From Magnetococcales bacterium (GTDB lineage Bacteria > Pseudomonadota > Magnetococcia > Magnetococcales > Magnetaquicoccaceae), in NCBI GenBank assembly GCA_015233035.1, contig JADFYM010000001.1, positions 78,807-142,806 on the forward strand: 64,000 bases of DNA, written 5' to 3'. Positions 41,998 to 51,411 of this stretch are shown piece by piece. Below the pieces are notes generated by a model that saw only the letters and a program-made list of their open reading frames with translations, was not told the origin of the DNA and made no database searches. Position 1 is the stretch's first letter. Each line of letters begins with the position of its first letter. The translations under genes and the position numbers were made by a program.

Positions 41998-42932
41998 AAC
42001 AAAACCATCTGGTCAAAGGGTTGGTGGTGTTGGTCCTTGCCGTCCTGGTGTTGATTTCCCAAGCGGTGTTTACCGTGCATCAGGTGGAACAGGTCTTGAT
42101 CGTGCAGTTGGGCAAGCCCATCCGGCCCATCACCGAACCGGGTTTGCACTTCAAGATTCCATTCATGCAGGAGGTCTTCTCCTTCGAGAGACGACTGTTG
42201 ATCTTTGATCAGGATCCCCAGGAGGTGTTGTCCTCGGACAAGAAAAATCTCAAGGTGGACAACTATGCCCTGTGGCGTATCATCGATCCCCTGAAATATT
42301 TCCAGACGGTGCGCAACGAGGACGGTGCCACCTCCCGTTTGAGTGATATCATCTATTCCAATCTGCGTGAGGTCTTGGGCCAGTATACCATGATGGAGAT
42401 TGTGGCTGGCTCGCGGGCCGATCTGGTGACCCGCATCCGAGATCAGGCCAGTCTGCAAGCGGCCCAGTATGGCATTGAGATTGTGGACGTGCGCATCCAG
42501 CGGACCGATTTGCCCCCGGAAAACTCCAAGGCTGTCTTTCGTCGCATGCAGACCGAACGGGAACGGCAGGCCAAAACCTATCGCGCCCAGGGAGAAGAAG
42601 AGGCAGTCAAGATTCGCTCCCAGGCCGCCCGTGAGCGTGAGGTGCTGTTGGCAACCGCCTACAAAGAGGCCCAGGAGCTGCGCGGACAGGGCGATGCCGA
42701 CGCCACCCGCATCTATGCCGAGGCCTATCGTCAGGATCCCGAATTTTTTGAATTCAAGCGGATGCTGGATACGTATGAAAAGGTCTTTGCCAAAGAGACG
42801 ACCATCATTCTGGAGCCAACCGGATTTTTCCGCTATCTCCAGGATGTGGATTTTCCTGAGAAGGGCGGTGCAGGCACCCCCCGGTCGGATGGAGCCACCC
42901 CCCGGCAGGATGGTATAAGCCACAGTGAATGA
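41994..42932 (+). CDS. hflC: HflC, partner of HflK
   Basis: 312 aa. A membrane helix (LVKGLVVLVLAVLVLISQAVF) is followed by the SPFH domain (VLIVQLGKPIRPITEPGLHFKIPF) and coiled coils ending with FFEFKRMLDTYEK. A short Gly/Pro/Asp tail closes the protein. It overlaps hflK by four bases and the next small gene by eight. The HflKC complex sits in the inner membrane facing the periplasm and modulates FtsH. Confidence 0.93.
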   Translation: MKQNHLVKGLVVLVLAVLVLISQAVFTVHQVEQVLIVQLGKPIRPITEPGLHFKIPFMQEVFSFERRLLIFDQDPQEVLSSDKKNLKVDNYALWRIIDPLKYFQTVRNEDGATSRLSDIIYSNLREVLGQYTMMEIVAGSRADLVTRIRDQASLQAAQYGIEIVDVRIQRTDLPPENSKAVFRRMQTERERQAKTYRAQGEEEAVKIRSQAAREREVLLATAYKEAQELRGQGDADATRIYAEAYRQDPEFFEFKRMLDTYEKVFAKETTIILEPTGFFRYLQDVDFPEKGGAGTPRSDGATPRQDGISHSE

Positions 42933-43110
42933 TTTTTTGACAGCCATCGGCCTGGTGATGATTCTGGAAGGGATTCCCTACTTTGCCGTTCCAGAACAGA
43001 TGCGTCGCATGGTGATCCATGTAGCCGAACTGCCCGATGGTTTTTTGCGCAAGACGGGACTTGTTCTCATGTGTGCGGGTCTGTTGTTGGTCTATTGGGT
43101 CAGAGGATGA
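42925..43110 (+). CDS. DUF2065 small membrane protein
   Basis: 61 aa with a GTG start (42925). Two hydrophobic helices (FLTAIGLVMILEGIPYFAVP and GLVLMCAGLLLVYWV) flank a short loop. This small family regularly follows hflC in Proteobacteria. The start overlaps the hflC end by eight bases. Function unknown; a role linked to HflKC/FtsH is suggested by the conserved order only. Confidence 0.8.
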   Translation: MNDFLTAIGLVMILEGIPYFAVPEQMRRMVIHVAELPDGFLRKTGLVLMCAGLLLVYWVRG

Positions 43111-43113
43111 GGC

Positions 43114-43719
43114 GTGACAGACACCCATGACATAGCCGAAAACAACCTCCCCGATGGGTCGGCAGCGGACGATGCGGCCCTGCGCGCCCAGGAGAAGCAA
43201 AATTTAAGCGAAGCAGGGATTGACTTGGAGGGGGTTCGTCGGTTATTTAAGCAATTCCGTGGTTTCGTTGCCACGGCCCAACTGACGGGATTGTCGTCCG
43301 AGGTCAAACCCGAGGCAGAGGCCGATGTGGCCCTGACCGCCACGTTCAACGAACGTCTGTTGCGGGTGCAAGGCGAAGTGGTCTGTCAGGTACAACGGGC
43401 TTGTGCGCGTTGCCTGACCGATTTTTCCACCCGGCTGCTGGCCGAAGTGGATCGGTTGTTTGTGCCGGGTCCAGACCCGGCGGAACCCGACAGTCAACAG
43501 GAGATGGTCGCCGAGTTGACCTACCTGCCGGGTTATCGTCTTGCCATCGCGGCTGTGGTGGAAGAGGAGTTGTTGCTGGCCTTGCCCATGATCCCCCTGT
43601 GTCACCCGGAGTGTCTGGGACTGTGTCCCCAGTGTGGTGTGGATCTGAACAAAGAAAAATGTCTCTGTGTGGAAACAGCAACGGAAGGACCGTTCGCTGT
43701 ATTGAAAAATTTAAAATGA
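43114..43719 (+). CDS. DUF177 (YceD-like) protein
   Basis: 201 aa from GTG 43114 with GAGG upstream. CQVQRACARCLTDFSTRLLAEVDRLFVP and the C-terminal CPQCGVDLNKEKCLC carry four or more paired cysteines, the DUF177 pattern. In many bacteria the family precedes rpmF and is linked to 23S rRNA or large-subunit metabolism. It lies 21 bases before rpmF, so cotranscription is likely. An Asp/Ala-rich N terminus (about 1-30) is poorly conserved. Confidence 0.82.
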   Translation: MTDTHDIAENNLPDGSAADDAALRAQEKQNLSEAGIDLEGVRRLFKQFRGFVATAQLTGLSSEVKPEAEADVALTATFNERLLRVQGEVVCQVQRACARCLTDFSTRLLAEVDRLFVPGPDPAEPDSQQEMVAELTYLPGYRLAIAAVVEEELLLALPMIPLCHPECLGLCPQCGVDLNKEKCLCVETATEGPFAVLKNLK

Positions 43720-43740
43720 TGGGATATCGGGAGAAAGAAA

Positions 43741-43920
43741 ATGGCTGTACCCAAGAAAAAAAGTTCCTCCTCGCGCGGTGGCCAGCGTCGGTCGCATGAT
43801 GCCATTCAAGCCCCGCATTTGGCCGTCTGTGCCAACTGTCAGGAAATGCGTCCCTCTCATCGTGTCTGCCCCAAATGTGGCTGGTATGACGGTCGCGAGG
43901 TTGTTCGGATAGAAGAATAG
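43741..43920 (+). CDS. rpmF: Ribosomal protein bL32
   Basis: 59 aa, reading MAVPKKKSSSSRGGQRRSHD and onward. A zinc-type pair CANC ... CPKCG is present, followed by the typical end YDGREVVRIEE. GGGAGA lies upstream of the ATG. Length, basic start and position between DUF177 and plsX all match bL32 of the large ribosomal subunit. Confidence 0.95.
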   Translation: MAVPKKKSSSSRGGQRRSHDAIQAPHLAVCANCQEMRPSHRVCPKCGWYDGREVVRIEE

Positions 43921-43960
43921 TGGCTCAGCCAGGCTGATTGGACAATGCGAGTCCCTTATT

Positions 43961-44014
43961 GGGGGCTTTGCCCCCAAACCCCCACCAGGAGGGGATAATC
44001 CCCTCCTGGACCTC
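43961..44014 (-). repeat. GC-rich palindromic repeat, copy 6
   Basis: GGGGGCTTTGCCCCC, then CCAGGAGGGGATAATCCCCT and CCTGG: the second palindrome is altered from the usual CCAGGGGG form by compensatory changes on both arms, so pairing is kept. It lies between rpmF and plsX. Confidence 0.75.
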
Positions 44015-44030
44015 CTTAATAATGATTGAA

Positions 44031-44076
44031 AAAAAAGGGTGGAGGGGTCTGGGGAGGCGGTTCTCCGCCTCCCCAG
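44031..44076. repeat. Second copy of the long terminator-like hairpin
   Basis: Eight or nine A residues, then GGGTGGAGGGGTCTGGGGAG, then a loop and CCGCCTCCCCAG. This is the reverse complement arrangement of the hairpin at 18641-18711. On the minus strand it reads as a stem followed by T residues. It lies between rpmF and plsX, where a terminator for the minus strand has no obvious gene to serve. Confidence 0.6.
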
Positions 44077-44148
44077 CAGAGGCAACCAATCAGCCCGGTT
44101 GGTCTCCAACAGTCACCCATTCATTCCTTTATTCGAGGTCATCCACCC

Positions 44149-45231
44149 ATGATTATCCGCATTGCACTGGACGCCATGGGGGGGGACAATGCCCCCCAAT
44201 CGGTGGTTGATGGTGCGTTGCGTGCCATTGCGGCAGGCAGCCAGGCGGAATTCACCTTGGTTGGTCGCGAAGAGGTTATCCGGGCAGAGTTGGAACGGGT
44301 CGGCGCGAAGCATGATTTTCGCATCCAGGTCGCCTCCCAGGTTGTGGGCATGGGCGAAAAACCGGCACAGGCCATGCGCAGCAAGAAGGACTCGTCGCTC
44401 CGGGTGGGAGCCAATCTGGTCAAGGAAGGCCGCGTGGATGCGTTTGTCTCGTCCGGAAATACGGGGGCATTGATGGCTACAGCCCGCTTTGTCCTCAAGA
44501 CCCTGCCCGGCATCGACCGACCGGCCATCGCCTCGCTCATGCCTTCCATCACGGGTCAGGTCTTGATGTTGGACCTGGGAGCCAATGTGGATTGCACCGC
44601 AGACCATCTGTGTCAGTTTGCCTTGATGGGTGAAGTCTTTGCCTCTTCTGTACTGAATCGGGACAATCCCAAGGTGGGATTGCTCAATATTGGTTCCGAG
44701 GAGGAGAAGGGTAACGAAGTGGTCAAAGTGGCGGGTGAACGGCTCAAAAAGATCAGCCGTTGCTTTGTCGGTAATGTCGAGGCAACCGGCATCTTTCAGG
44801 GCAAGGTGGATGTGGTGGTATGCGACGGTTTTGTGGGCAACGTCAGTCTCAAGACAGCCGAAGGGGTAGCCAGCATGTTGGTCCATTTCTTGAGGGAGGC
44901 CTTCAACCATTCGTGGTTGGCCAAACTGGGATATCTGCTGGTACGACCCGCTTTCAAGCGTTTTCGGGATCGGTTTGATCCACGGGTATATAATGGTGCC
45001 ATGCTGTTGGGGTTGAATGGGGTGGTGGTCAAAAGTCATGGATCGGCGGACGGCTTTGCCTTTTTTCATGCGATCAAGGCGGCTGAAGAGTTGGTGACCA
45101 ACCGTGTCAATGAAAAAACCCAAGCGATTGCCTTGAAAATGCAGGCGATGGCCCAGCTGGATGGCAATAACCAACGCGATAACGACAGCCGGGATACAAC
45201 AGTGGCAACCAACGGAGACGTACACGGGTGA
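44149..45231 (+). CDS. plsX: Phosphate acyltransferase PlsX
   Basis: 360 aa from ATG 44149 ([16 protein letters not shown]), with GAGG upstream; the longer frame covers repeat DNA. Landmarks are [85 protein letters not shown] and [17 protein letters not shown]. It converts acyl-ACP to acyl-phosphate for phospholipid synthesis. The C-terminal 25 residues are Asn/Asp-rich and not conserved. It overlaps fabH by four bases. Confidence 0.95.
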   Translation: MIIRIALDAMGGDNAPQSVVDGALRAIAAGSQAEFTLVGREEVIRAELERVGAKHDFRIQVASQVVGMGEKPAQAMRSKKDSSLRVGANLVKEGRVDAFVSSGNTGALMATARFVLKTLPGIDRPAIASLMPSITGQVLMLDLGANVDCTADHLCQFALMGEVFASSVLNRDNPKVGLLNIGSEEEKGNEVVKVAGERLKKISRCFVGNVEATGIFQGKVDVVVCDGFVGNVSLKTAEGVASMLVHFLREAFNHSWLAKLGYLLVRPAFKRFRDRFDPRVYNGAMLLGLNGVVVKSHGSADGFAFFHAIKAAEELVTNRVNEKTQAIALKMQAMAQLDGNNQRDNDSRDTTVATNGDVHG

Positions 45232-46217
45232 CCATTCGCGTTGCGCGTATTATCGGGAGTGGATCCTATCTGCCGGAACGGACATTGACCAACGCCGAAC
45301 TGGCCAGCAGCCTGGATACCACGGATGAGTGGATTCGTTCCCGGACCGGCATTGCCGAGCGGCGGATCGCCGCGCCAGGGGAATGGACCTCGGATCTGGC
45401 GGTCTTGGCTGCCGAGCGGGCCTTGGCTTATGCAGGTATCGCGGCGGATAGCCTGGATTTTATTCTGGTCGCTACGACCACGCCTGACCTGATTTTTCCC
45501 GCGACGGCCACCATCGTTCAGCGCAAGCTGGGGGCCACGCGGCGGCAAGTGCCTGCATTTGATATTCAGGCCGTGTGTGCCGGCTTTATCTATGCGTTAT
45601 CCATGGCGGACAGCCTGATCCGTTCCGGGGCGGCACGGCGTGTGCTGGTTATTGGCGCGGAGACCATGAGCCGGATCATGGACTGGCGTGACCGCGCCAC
45701 GTGCATCCTGTTTGGTGATGGGGCCGGTGCCGTCATACTGGAAAGCTGTGCGGAGCCGGGTCGAGGCATTTTGTCCACCCACCTCCATGCCGATGGTTCC
45801 TACGAGGAGTTGCTGCGCACCGACGGGGGACTTTCCCGCGGACTGCTGGTCGATGCCGCCTCCGGACGTGGTTTTACCCACATGCGGGGCAACGAGGTAT
45901 TCAAGCAGGCTGTCAAGGCACTGGAAGGATTGGTCGATGAAACCCTCACCGCCAACGGCCTGGAAAAATCCCAGATTGACTGGCTGGTGCCGCATCAGGC
46001 CAATATTCGCATCATCCACAGCACCGCCAAACGGCTGGGCATGGCAATGGATCGGGTGGTGATGACGATAGACCGGCACGGCAACACCTCGGCGGCCAGT
46101 GTACCACTGGCCCTGGATGAGGCGGTGCGTGACGGACGCATCCAGCCTGGTCAATTGCTGTTGTTGGAGGCCTTTGGGGGTGGGTTCACCTGGGGTTCTG
46201 CCCTGGTGCGGTGGTAA
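45228..46217 (+). CDS. fabH: 3-oxoacyl-ACP synthase III (FabH)
   Basis: 329 aa with a GTG start overlapping the plsX stop (GTGA). The catalytic triad is visible: Cys in [14 protein letters not shown], His in VPHQANIRI and Asn in GNTSAASVP. The acetyl-CoA-binding and dimer regions are standard ([31 protein letters not shown]). It condenses acetyl-CoA with malonyl-ACP to begin fatty-acid synthesis. The usual next gene in alphaproteobacteria, ihfA, is not here; an unrelated convergent gene follows. Confidence 0.95.
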   Translation: MTIRVARIIGSGSYLPERTLTNAELASSLDTTDEWIRSRTGIAERRIAAPGEWTSDLAVLAAERALAYAGIAADSLDFILVATTTPDLIFPATATIVQRKLGATRRQVPAFDIQAVCAGFIYALSMADSLIRSGAARRVLVIGAETMSRIMDWRDRATCILFGDGAGAVILESCAEPGRGILSTHLHADGSYEELLRTDGGLSRGLLVDAASGRGFTHMRGNEVFKQAVKALEGLVDETLTANGLEKSQIDWLVPHQANIRIIHSTAKRLGMAMDRVVMTIDRHGNTSAASVPLALDEAVRDGRIQPGQLLLLEAFGGGFTWGSALVRW

Positions 46218-46272
46218 CCTGGGGACGGGCGGACAGGTGCCGCCAAGCCCCAAGCCTGTTGCTGTTTATCCT

Positions 46273-46779
46273 TTATGTCCGAGCAAATTCCGCAATCAAC
46301 AGGCCGCCCAACTCCTGCGCCTGTTCCACCGTCAAATGTTTGATCACTTCCATGCAAATGGAGTGATAAAACAGCATGAACCCAGAAAACATTTTATAGT
46401 CATGCAGATAATATCTTGTTGTCACATAGAACAGTTCCAGAGGCATATCAAATTTCAAGAAATTTTCCTGTAATTTCTTGAATATATATTCCGGAAACCA
46501 ACCTGCAAACGAAAACGAGCGATCACTGCCTTCGGGTGCTGGCCTGCCATCCACGTCCACATCCTTTCTGGATATGATCAACTCACCATCCATCAGGGTG
46601 ATTTTCCCCATTGCATCGCTGGTGGAGAAAACAAATCTGTTATCCTTCAACGATTTTACAAAACCTTCCAATCCATACAACTCTCTGAGAATGAGAAACA
46701 AGGCTTCATGCGGTTCTGCACCCTCTATGATGCGCATGATATTTTCTTTGTTTGCATAAAAAGGTTGTTGTACTTCCAT
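46273..46779 (-). CDS. Hypothetical protein, 168 aa
   Basis: I do not recognise the family. There is no signal peptide or membrane helix. The sequence mixes acidic and aromatic residues (HEALFLILRELYGLEGFVKSLKDNRF; FAGWFPEYIFKKLQENFLKF; TTRYYLHDYKMFSGFMLFYHS) and appears alpha/beta. The base composition is more AT-rich than the surrounding genes, which may mean recent arrival. It converges on fabH and lies upstream of another small minus-strand gene (46861-47061). Confidence 0.6.
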   Translation of the reverse strand: MEVQQPFYANKENIMRIIEGAEPHEALFLILRELYGLEGFVKSLKDNRFVFSTSDAMGKITLMDGELIISRKDVDVDGRPAPEGSDRSFSFAGWFPEYIFKKLQENFLKFDMPLELFYVTTRYYLHDYKMFSGFMLFYHSICMEVIKHLTVEQAQELGGLLIAEFART

Positions 46780-46860
46780 TTGATTGACTCCCCATCGGTA
46801 TATTCTTAACTGGTACCAGGCAATCGGCCCTTAGATTTTTTGTATACGTGTATGCAGAGA

Positions 46861-47061
46861 TTACTGGCTGCTGTTGCGAACCATCCAGACGGCAAATGTC
46901 TGCATGGCTCCACGCAATGTGTTGGCTTCCGGGGAGGCCAATAACCGTTGCATATCCAGGTCCAGGTTAAAATCGGTTGCCAACTCCTGCACCAAGTGTT
47001 CCAAGGTCCCCTGGACCGTTTGGCAGGATTCATTCAGAATTTCGTCAATGGCACATGGCAT
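46861..47061 (-). CDS. Small hypothetical protein, 66 aa
   Basis: From ATG 47059-47061, with GGGAG nine bases upstream. The predicted helical protein (AIDEILNESCQTVQGTLEHL and DFNLDLDMQRLLAS) has no recognised domain and no membrane helix. Its ribosome site and unbroken frame support a real gene, but its small size makes this uncertain. It lies 81 bases upstream of the 168-residue hypothetical gene in the same direction. Confidence 0.5.
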   Translation of the reverse strand: MPCAIDEILNESCQTVQGTLEHLVQELATDFNLDLDMQRLLASPEANTLRGAMQTFAVWMVRNSSQ

Positions 47062-47187
47062 CGCAAACAGACTCCCTGGAAAAAGACCACCCAAAACGGG
47101 ATGACTTTATAGGAACTCACTGCTAAAATAAAGCGAAATCTACGACTGGGCCGATGCTTTTTTAGGCTGTGCGCATTGTGTGGGTCA

Positions 47188-47218
47188 CCCACCAGGGGGA
47201 TGATTCCCCTGGACCCCT
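47188..47218 (-). repeat. GC-rich palindromic repeat, copy 7 (single palindrome)
   Basis: CCCACCAGGGGGATGATTCC followed by CCTGGACCCC. Only one palindrome remains, with one mismatch. It is followed by TAATGATTGGAAAAAA, close to TAATGATTGAAAAAAAA after copy 6, so the repeat flank is shared. The rest of the gap 47062-47358 holds no gene. Confidence 0.7.
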
Positions 47219-47358
47219 CATAATGATTGGAAAAAAGGTCACGACGGTGTTCAGTCGTCATCTGCCCCCGACCATGAGGGCTGGCTTTCAGACGCCAAAC
47301 AAGGCCATAATGCCAGATCAGACGACATCTCTCTCACTCCTGGAGAACACCCGCGACC

Positions 47359-47733
47359 ATGGAAACCTACAAGCTGGTACTGCCCGAACATCTGAATCAC
47401 TATGGCTACCTGTTCGGTGGTCAACTCTTGAAATGGGTCGATGAAGCGGCCTATATCGCGGCGCGGATGGATTATTCAACCTGCGAATTCGTGACAGTGG
47501 CGATGGATCGTCTGGAATTTAATGAGCGGGTAAACCTGGGGGCCATTCTGCGCTTTGATGTCCATCGCACCCGCGTTGGCAAGACCTCGGTCAATTATAC
47601 GGCAACCGTATACGATGCCCTGTTCCAGCAGGATAAGGCCAAGGTCATCTTCTCCACCAGCATCACCTTTGTGCGCATCTGCGCGGACGGCAGCAAACAA
47701 CCTCTTCCCCCCCTGGCAACACAACAAAGCTGA
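47359..47733 (+). CDS. Acyl-CoA thioesterase, hotdog fold (YciA-like)
   Basis: 124 aa, a single hotdog domain. The helix and catalytic loop NHYGYLFGGQLLKWVDEAAYIAA are typical of YciA/acyl-CoA hydrolases, with the acidic residue in WVDEAA. DRLEFNERVNLGAILRF and FSTSITFVRI are the strands. It hydrolyses acyl-CoA to free acid and CoA; chain-length preference is unknown. Converges on the rhodanese gene with a 17-base gap. Confidence 0.82.
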   Translation: METYKLVLPEHLNHYGYLFGGQLLKWVDEAAYIAARMDYSTCEFVTVAMDRLEFNERVNLGAILRFDVHRTRVGKTSVNYTATVYDALFQQDKAKVIFSTSITFVRICADGSKQPLPPLATQQS

Positions 47734-47750
47734 CTGGCGCGGCATCGGCC

Positions 47751-48215
47751 TCAACACTGTATCCAAGGCAGCCCACGAAAACGCCACCCGTTGATACTGG
47801 AGCGATGCTGGTGATTGTCCTGATCCCCTTCAAACCCCTCCAATACATGGTAGACAAGCTGGAAGCCTTCCTGGATCAACAAATTGCCCGCATCAATCGA
47901 ACGGTGCCCCGAACGGCAGATCAAGAGGACAGGACGATCCTTGCGCTTGACCACCTCCAAGACTTCCTGAACAAAATCCGGGTTTATCTCAAAGTCCGGG
48001 GCATCCTGCCAGGGAATGTTGATGGCCTGCGGCGGACAACCGACAAAAAAATGTTCCGCCCCTGAACGAATGTCGATAAAGACAAAGTCCGGGTTGGACA
48101 CGAGTCGAAACGCCTCATCAGGCGTCACCTCATGCAACTGCGGATCAACCGGACTGTGGGGGGCAGACGGCAAGGTATATATCGGTTCGTGTGCTTTTTG
48201 TTTGGCTATGCTCAT
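47751..48215 (-). CDS. Rhodanese-like sulfurtransferase
   Basis: 154 aa, one rhodanese domain. The active-site loop is LLICRSGHRS with the catalytic Cys intact, and FVFIDIRSGAEHFFVG and INIPW are standard. The C-terminal segment NINGWRF-like (SSINGWRFRGLP) matches the usual GWR finish. It moves sulfane sulfur between thiols in the cytoplasm; the partner is unknown. No signal peptide. The start is 14 bases before GC-rich repeat copy 8. Confidence 0.85.
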   Translation of the reverse strand: MSIAKQKAHEPIYTLPSAPHSPVDPQLHEVTPDEAFRLVSNPDFVFIDIRSGAEHFFVGCPPQAINIPWQDAPDFEINPDFVQEVLEVVKRKDRPVLLICRSGHRSIDAGNLLIQEGFQLVYHVLEGFEGDQDNHQHRSSINGWRFRGLPWIQC

Positions 48216-48228
48216 GAGTTATTTCCAA

Positions 48229-48288
48229 GGGGCTCCAGAGGGGATTATCCCCCCCGGTGGGATCCAGGGGCAAAGCCCCTGGTTGGGA
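48229..48288 (+). repeat. GC-rich palindromic repeat, copy 8
   Basis: GGGGCTCCAGAGGGGATTAT continues into CCCCCCCGGTGG, then CCAGGGGCAAAGCCCCTGG. Two palindromes, the first imperfect. It fills the gap between the chemoreceptor stop and the rhodanese start. Confidence 0.75.
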
Positions 48289-48307
48289 AATCAGCCGTGT
48301 TGACCCA

Positions 48308-49885
48308 CTAGCTGTAATCCTCGTTCAAAGCGGCACCCACCGGGATACGACCCGCCTGTGGAACATTGCTTCTCTGCTCTGTACGGAAAAAGGTGATGGA
48401 TTCAGAGAGATGCTGGGCTTGATCGGAAAGTTCCCCAGCCGCCGTCAACAGATGTTCCGCCGTATGGGCACTCTCTTGTATCGTTCGATCCAAATGTTGT
48501 ACCGCATCATTGATCTGTTTGATACCCTGGCTCTGTTCCAGACTGGAAGCGGCAATTTCTCTGACCAACTCCGAGGTGCGCTGGATATCTGGTCCCAATG
48601 TTTCGATAATGCTCCCCGCCTGCTCCGCCACGAAAACGCTGGAGGCAGAAATCTGCATGATCTGGGCGGCGGCGGCTTGGCTGCGTTCCGCCAGCTTGCG
48701 CACCTCAGCCGCCACAACGGCAAACCCTTTGCCATGCTCGCCTGCCCGGGCCGCCTCAATGGCCGCATTGAGGGCGAGCAAATTGGTCTGCCGGGCAATC
48801 TCTTCAATCACCGAAATCCGGCCCACAATTTCCTTCATGGCCGCCACCGCCTGTCCGACGGCAGCCCCGCCATCTATGGCTCCCTGAGAGGCCTTTTTGG
48901 AAATTCTTTCCGTCTCCTGCGCATGTTCGGAGTTTTGATGGATGCGGGAGGTCATCTCTTCCACCGAGGCCGAGGTCTCCTCAATGGAGGCCGCCTGGGA
49001 GGAGGCCGCCTTCGCCAAATTACTGACCTGCTCCGTCATGTCTTCACTGCCTGTGGTCACCGCTTCCGAGGCATGATGCACCCCGGTCACCACATTGTGA
49101 AATTGTATCACCATGGTATTGAGCGAGCGACCGAGCAGGCCAATTTCATCCTTGCTCTCCGTATCGAGACGGCAACACAAATTCCCTGCGGCAATCTGCT
49201 TGGAAAAATCCACCACAGCCGTCAATGGCGTAATAATGGAGCGCGCCAACAACCAGGCCAGGGCGATGAGCATGGCCACCCCCCCGGCGTAAACAACCAA
49301 CATCTTGCGGGCCTCGTTCCAGAAGATATCATGCAGATCGTCCATGTAAAGTCCGGTACCGACGATCCAGCCCCAAGGGGTAAACCCACGCACAAAAGAG
49401 AGCTTTTGCACCGGTTTGTCCAACCCCGGCTTGGGCCACATATAATCCACAAAGCCCTGGCCATGGGCCTTCACTTCCTCCACCATGGCCACGAACAAGG
49501 CCTTGCCTGCCGGATCCTTGGATCCAGAAATATCTTTGCCATCCAATTCCGGCTTGAAAGGATGCATGACCATGTTGGGATGCATATCGTTGATCCAGAA
49601 ATAATCTTTTTCCTGGTAACGCAATATCTTGACCGCCTCTATGGCGCGCTTTTGCGCCTCTTCGCGGGTCATTTTGCCAGCCTTTTCCTGTTCGTTGAAC
49701 TGGTTCAACACACTATAAGCCACATCGGTCAACTGCTGGATCTTGGCCCGGCGGCTGGTTGTAATCTCTTTATCCAGGGTATAAAGACCCAACACCTCAC
49801 GTCCGGTCAAGAAAACAATTGCCAGGCAGATCAATAACCAGATACGCATATTGACACTGATATTTGACAGAAGATCTCGTTTCAC
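48308..49885 (-). CDS. Methyl-accepting chemotaxis protein with single Cache sensor
   Basis: 525 aa from GTG 49883-49885, with GGAGG seven bases upstream. The longer open frame is not supported. Helix 1 (about 12-34) and helix 2 (about 190-210) flank a single-Cache domain (about 40-185) with [27 protein letters not shown] and [24 protein letters not shown] domain follows, then the signalling hairpin [41 protein letters not shown]. sCache_2 receptors often detect small organic acids, but the ligand is not readable here. No che genes lie in the window, so this is an orphan receptor. Confidence 0.9.
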   Translation of the reverse strand: MKRDLLSNISVNMRIWLLICLAIVFLTGREVLGLYTLDKEITTSRRAKIQQLTDVAYSVLNQFNEQEKAGKMTREEAQKRAIEAVKILRYQEKDYFWINDMHPNMVMHPFKPELDGKDISGSKDPAGKALFVAMVEEVKAHGQGFVDYMWPKPGLDKPVQKLSFVRGFTPWGWIVGTGLYMDDLHDIFWNEARKMLVVYAGGVAMLIALAWLLARSIITPLTAVVDFSKQIAAGNLCCRLDTESKDEIGLLGRSLNTMVIQFHNVVTGVHHASEAVTTGSEDMTEQVSNLAKAASSQAASIEETSASVEEMTSRIHQNSEHAQETERISKKASQGAIDGGAAVGQAVAAMKEIVGRISVIEEIARQTNLLALNAAIEAARAGEHGKGFAVVAAEVRKLAERSQAAAAQIMQISASSVFVAEQAGSIIETLGPDIQRTSELVREIAASSLEQSQGIKQINDAVQHLDRTIQESAHTAEHLLTAAGELSDQAQHLSESITFFRTEQRSNVPQAGRIPVGAALNEDYS

Positions 49886-50214
49886 GACTGTTCCTCCCTC
49901 TCTCAGGATGCCCAAATCGACAGGTACCGGATCCAGGCAAACAATTAATAGAGTTTTCTGATGTTTACCGATCCAGACACAAAGAAGCGGCACCATAATG
50001 CCATTTGCGCAGCACAGGGACAAGAAGAATTCAGTTACAATACAAAGAAAATGGGTGGGATTTACGGGAAATGTGCTTATAATCCCCCAGGCGCGTGGGG
50101 TAGGGTTGACCGAGCAAGAGGGGCTTTTCTCCCCCCGAGAGGGGAAACCGGGGACCAAGGGATGCGACACAGGCTTATGAGATGTCACGGTGCAAATAGA
50201 ACAAGGGAATCGTC
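49886..50214. other. 329-base intergenic region between divergent chemoreceptor and ZapE genes
   Basis: No gene is supported. TATAAT at 50078-50083 is a possible -10 box for the plus strand, but no good -35 lies 17 bases before it. GGAGG upstream of the chemoreceptor start is on the minus strand. CCCCCCGAGAGGGG near 50135-50148 is a weak palindrome, not clearly of the GC-rich repeat family. Confidence 0.6.
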
Positions 50215-51369
50215 ATGACAAAATCGCGCACGTTATTACCGGATGAACCCGTTGGGGCGGAGACCGAATCCCCGGTGGATCTCCCCAGTCGCCATTGGTA
50301 CAAGGCATTGGCGCAGGGCATCATCAACAAGGATCCCGTACAGGAGACGCTGCTGCCCCTGCTGGACCAGGTGGTCACCGATCTGAACGCCCCGGTGCAG
50401 CGCGTTCCCTGGCGCGGCGTGGAGGTGTGGCGCGCACCGACGACCCACATTCCAACCGCCCATGTACCGGTCACCTATGTGCCCGCCACCCACGGCGTCT
50501 ACTTGTATGGCGAGGTTGGGCGGGGCAAGTCTCTGCTGATGCAAATGATTTTTGACAGTGTCTCCGTCACGGAAAAACGTCGGGTCCATTTTCATCCCTT
50601 CATGGAAGAGTTGCATCAACGCATGCACCATTCCCGTCCCCCGAAAAATGTGGATTGGATGCTGTATGTCGCCAGTCAACTCTCTGCGGAGGCCAGACTG
50701 TTATGTTTTGACGAATTTTATATCACGACCATCGCCGATGGCATTCTGCTGGGCCGCCTGTTGGAAGCCCTGTTTTACTGTGGTGTCACACTCTGCGCAA
50801 CCAGCAACTGGGCACCTGATCATCTGTTTCAGGACGGATTCAATCGCAGCAGTGTGCTGCCCTTCATCGCCCTGCTCAAAAAACGGATTCATGTCTGCGA
50901 ACTGGGACACGGCGTGGACTGGCGACGCCAGACCCCGCCCTCCGACAAAGCCGCCGCCACCCCGGAAGGTCTGTTCACCCATCTGACCAAAAGCCGACCC
51001 CACCCCACCTCCATACTCCTGCGCCATGTCCCTGTACCGGTACAGGGCATGGCAAACGGGGTATTCTGGTTTGAGTTTACCGAATTGTGCAGCAGAACGC
51101 TCGGGCGGGCCGAATACATGAATTTGTGCAACCAAGCCAGAGCAGTCATTATTTCCGGACTGCACAAGCTGTCTGCCGATGGGGCGGACATGGCCATGCG
51201 CTTTGTGGTATTGGTGGACCTGCTCTACGAGCACCAGATCCCCTTGCAAATATACAGCCACCTTGAATTGGAGGAAATCTGCCAGGAGGGACCGGCGGCC
51301 TTTGCCTGGCGTCGGTCGGTGTCCAGAATCCACGAACTGAGCCGCCTGCACCACAGCGATCATGAATAA
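50215..51369 (+). CDS. zapE: ZapE (AFG1-like) cell-division ATPase
   Basis: 384 aa. Walker A is YLYGEVGRGKSLLM, typical of the AFG1/ZapE family; the region FHPFMEELHQRMHH and Walker B LLCFDEFYITTIADGILLGRLLEALF follow. Sensor segment CATSNWAPDHLFQDGFNRSSVLPFI and C-terminal DMAMRFVVLVDLLYEHQIPLQI also match. ZapE associates with the Z-ring and acts in division under low oxygen or stress. GGGAA lies upstream of the ATG. Confidence 0.9.
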   Translation: MTKSRTLLPDEPVGAETESPVDLPSRHWYKALAQGIINKDPVQETLLPLLDQVVTDLNAPVQRVPWRGVEVWRAPTTHIPTAHVPVTYVPATHGVYLYGEVGRGKSLLMQMIFDSVSVTEKRRVHFHPFMEELHQRMHHSRPPKNVDWMLYVASQLSAEARLLCFDEFYITTIADGILLGRLLEALFYCGVTLCATSNWAPDHLFQDGFNRSSVLPFIALLKKRIHVCELGHGVDWRRQTPPSDKAAATPEGLFTHLTKSRPHPTSILLRHVPVPVQGMANGVFWFEFTELCSRTLGRAEYMNLCNQARAVIISGLHKLSADGADMAMRFVVLVDLLYEHQIPLQIYSHLELEEICQEGPAAFAWRRSVSRIHELSRLHHSDHE

Positions 51370-51411
51370 GAATCAATCCGCCACCCAGGCAGGCAACAGC
51401 AGCCAACCATC

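Noticed and set aside
50078..50083. TATAAT as a firm zapE promoter
   Set aside because: No acceptable -35 box lies 16-18 bases upstream and it is 132 bases from the start codon, so it is only mentioned in the gap note.
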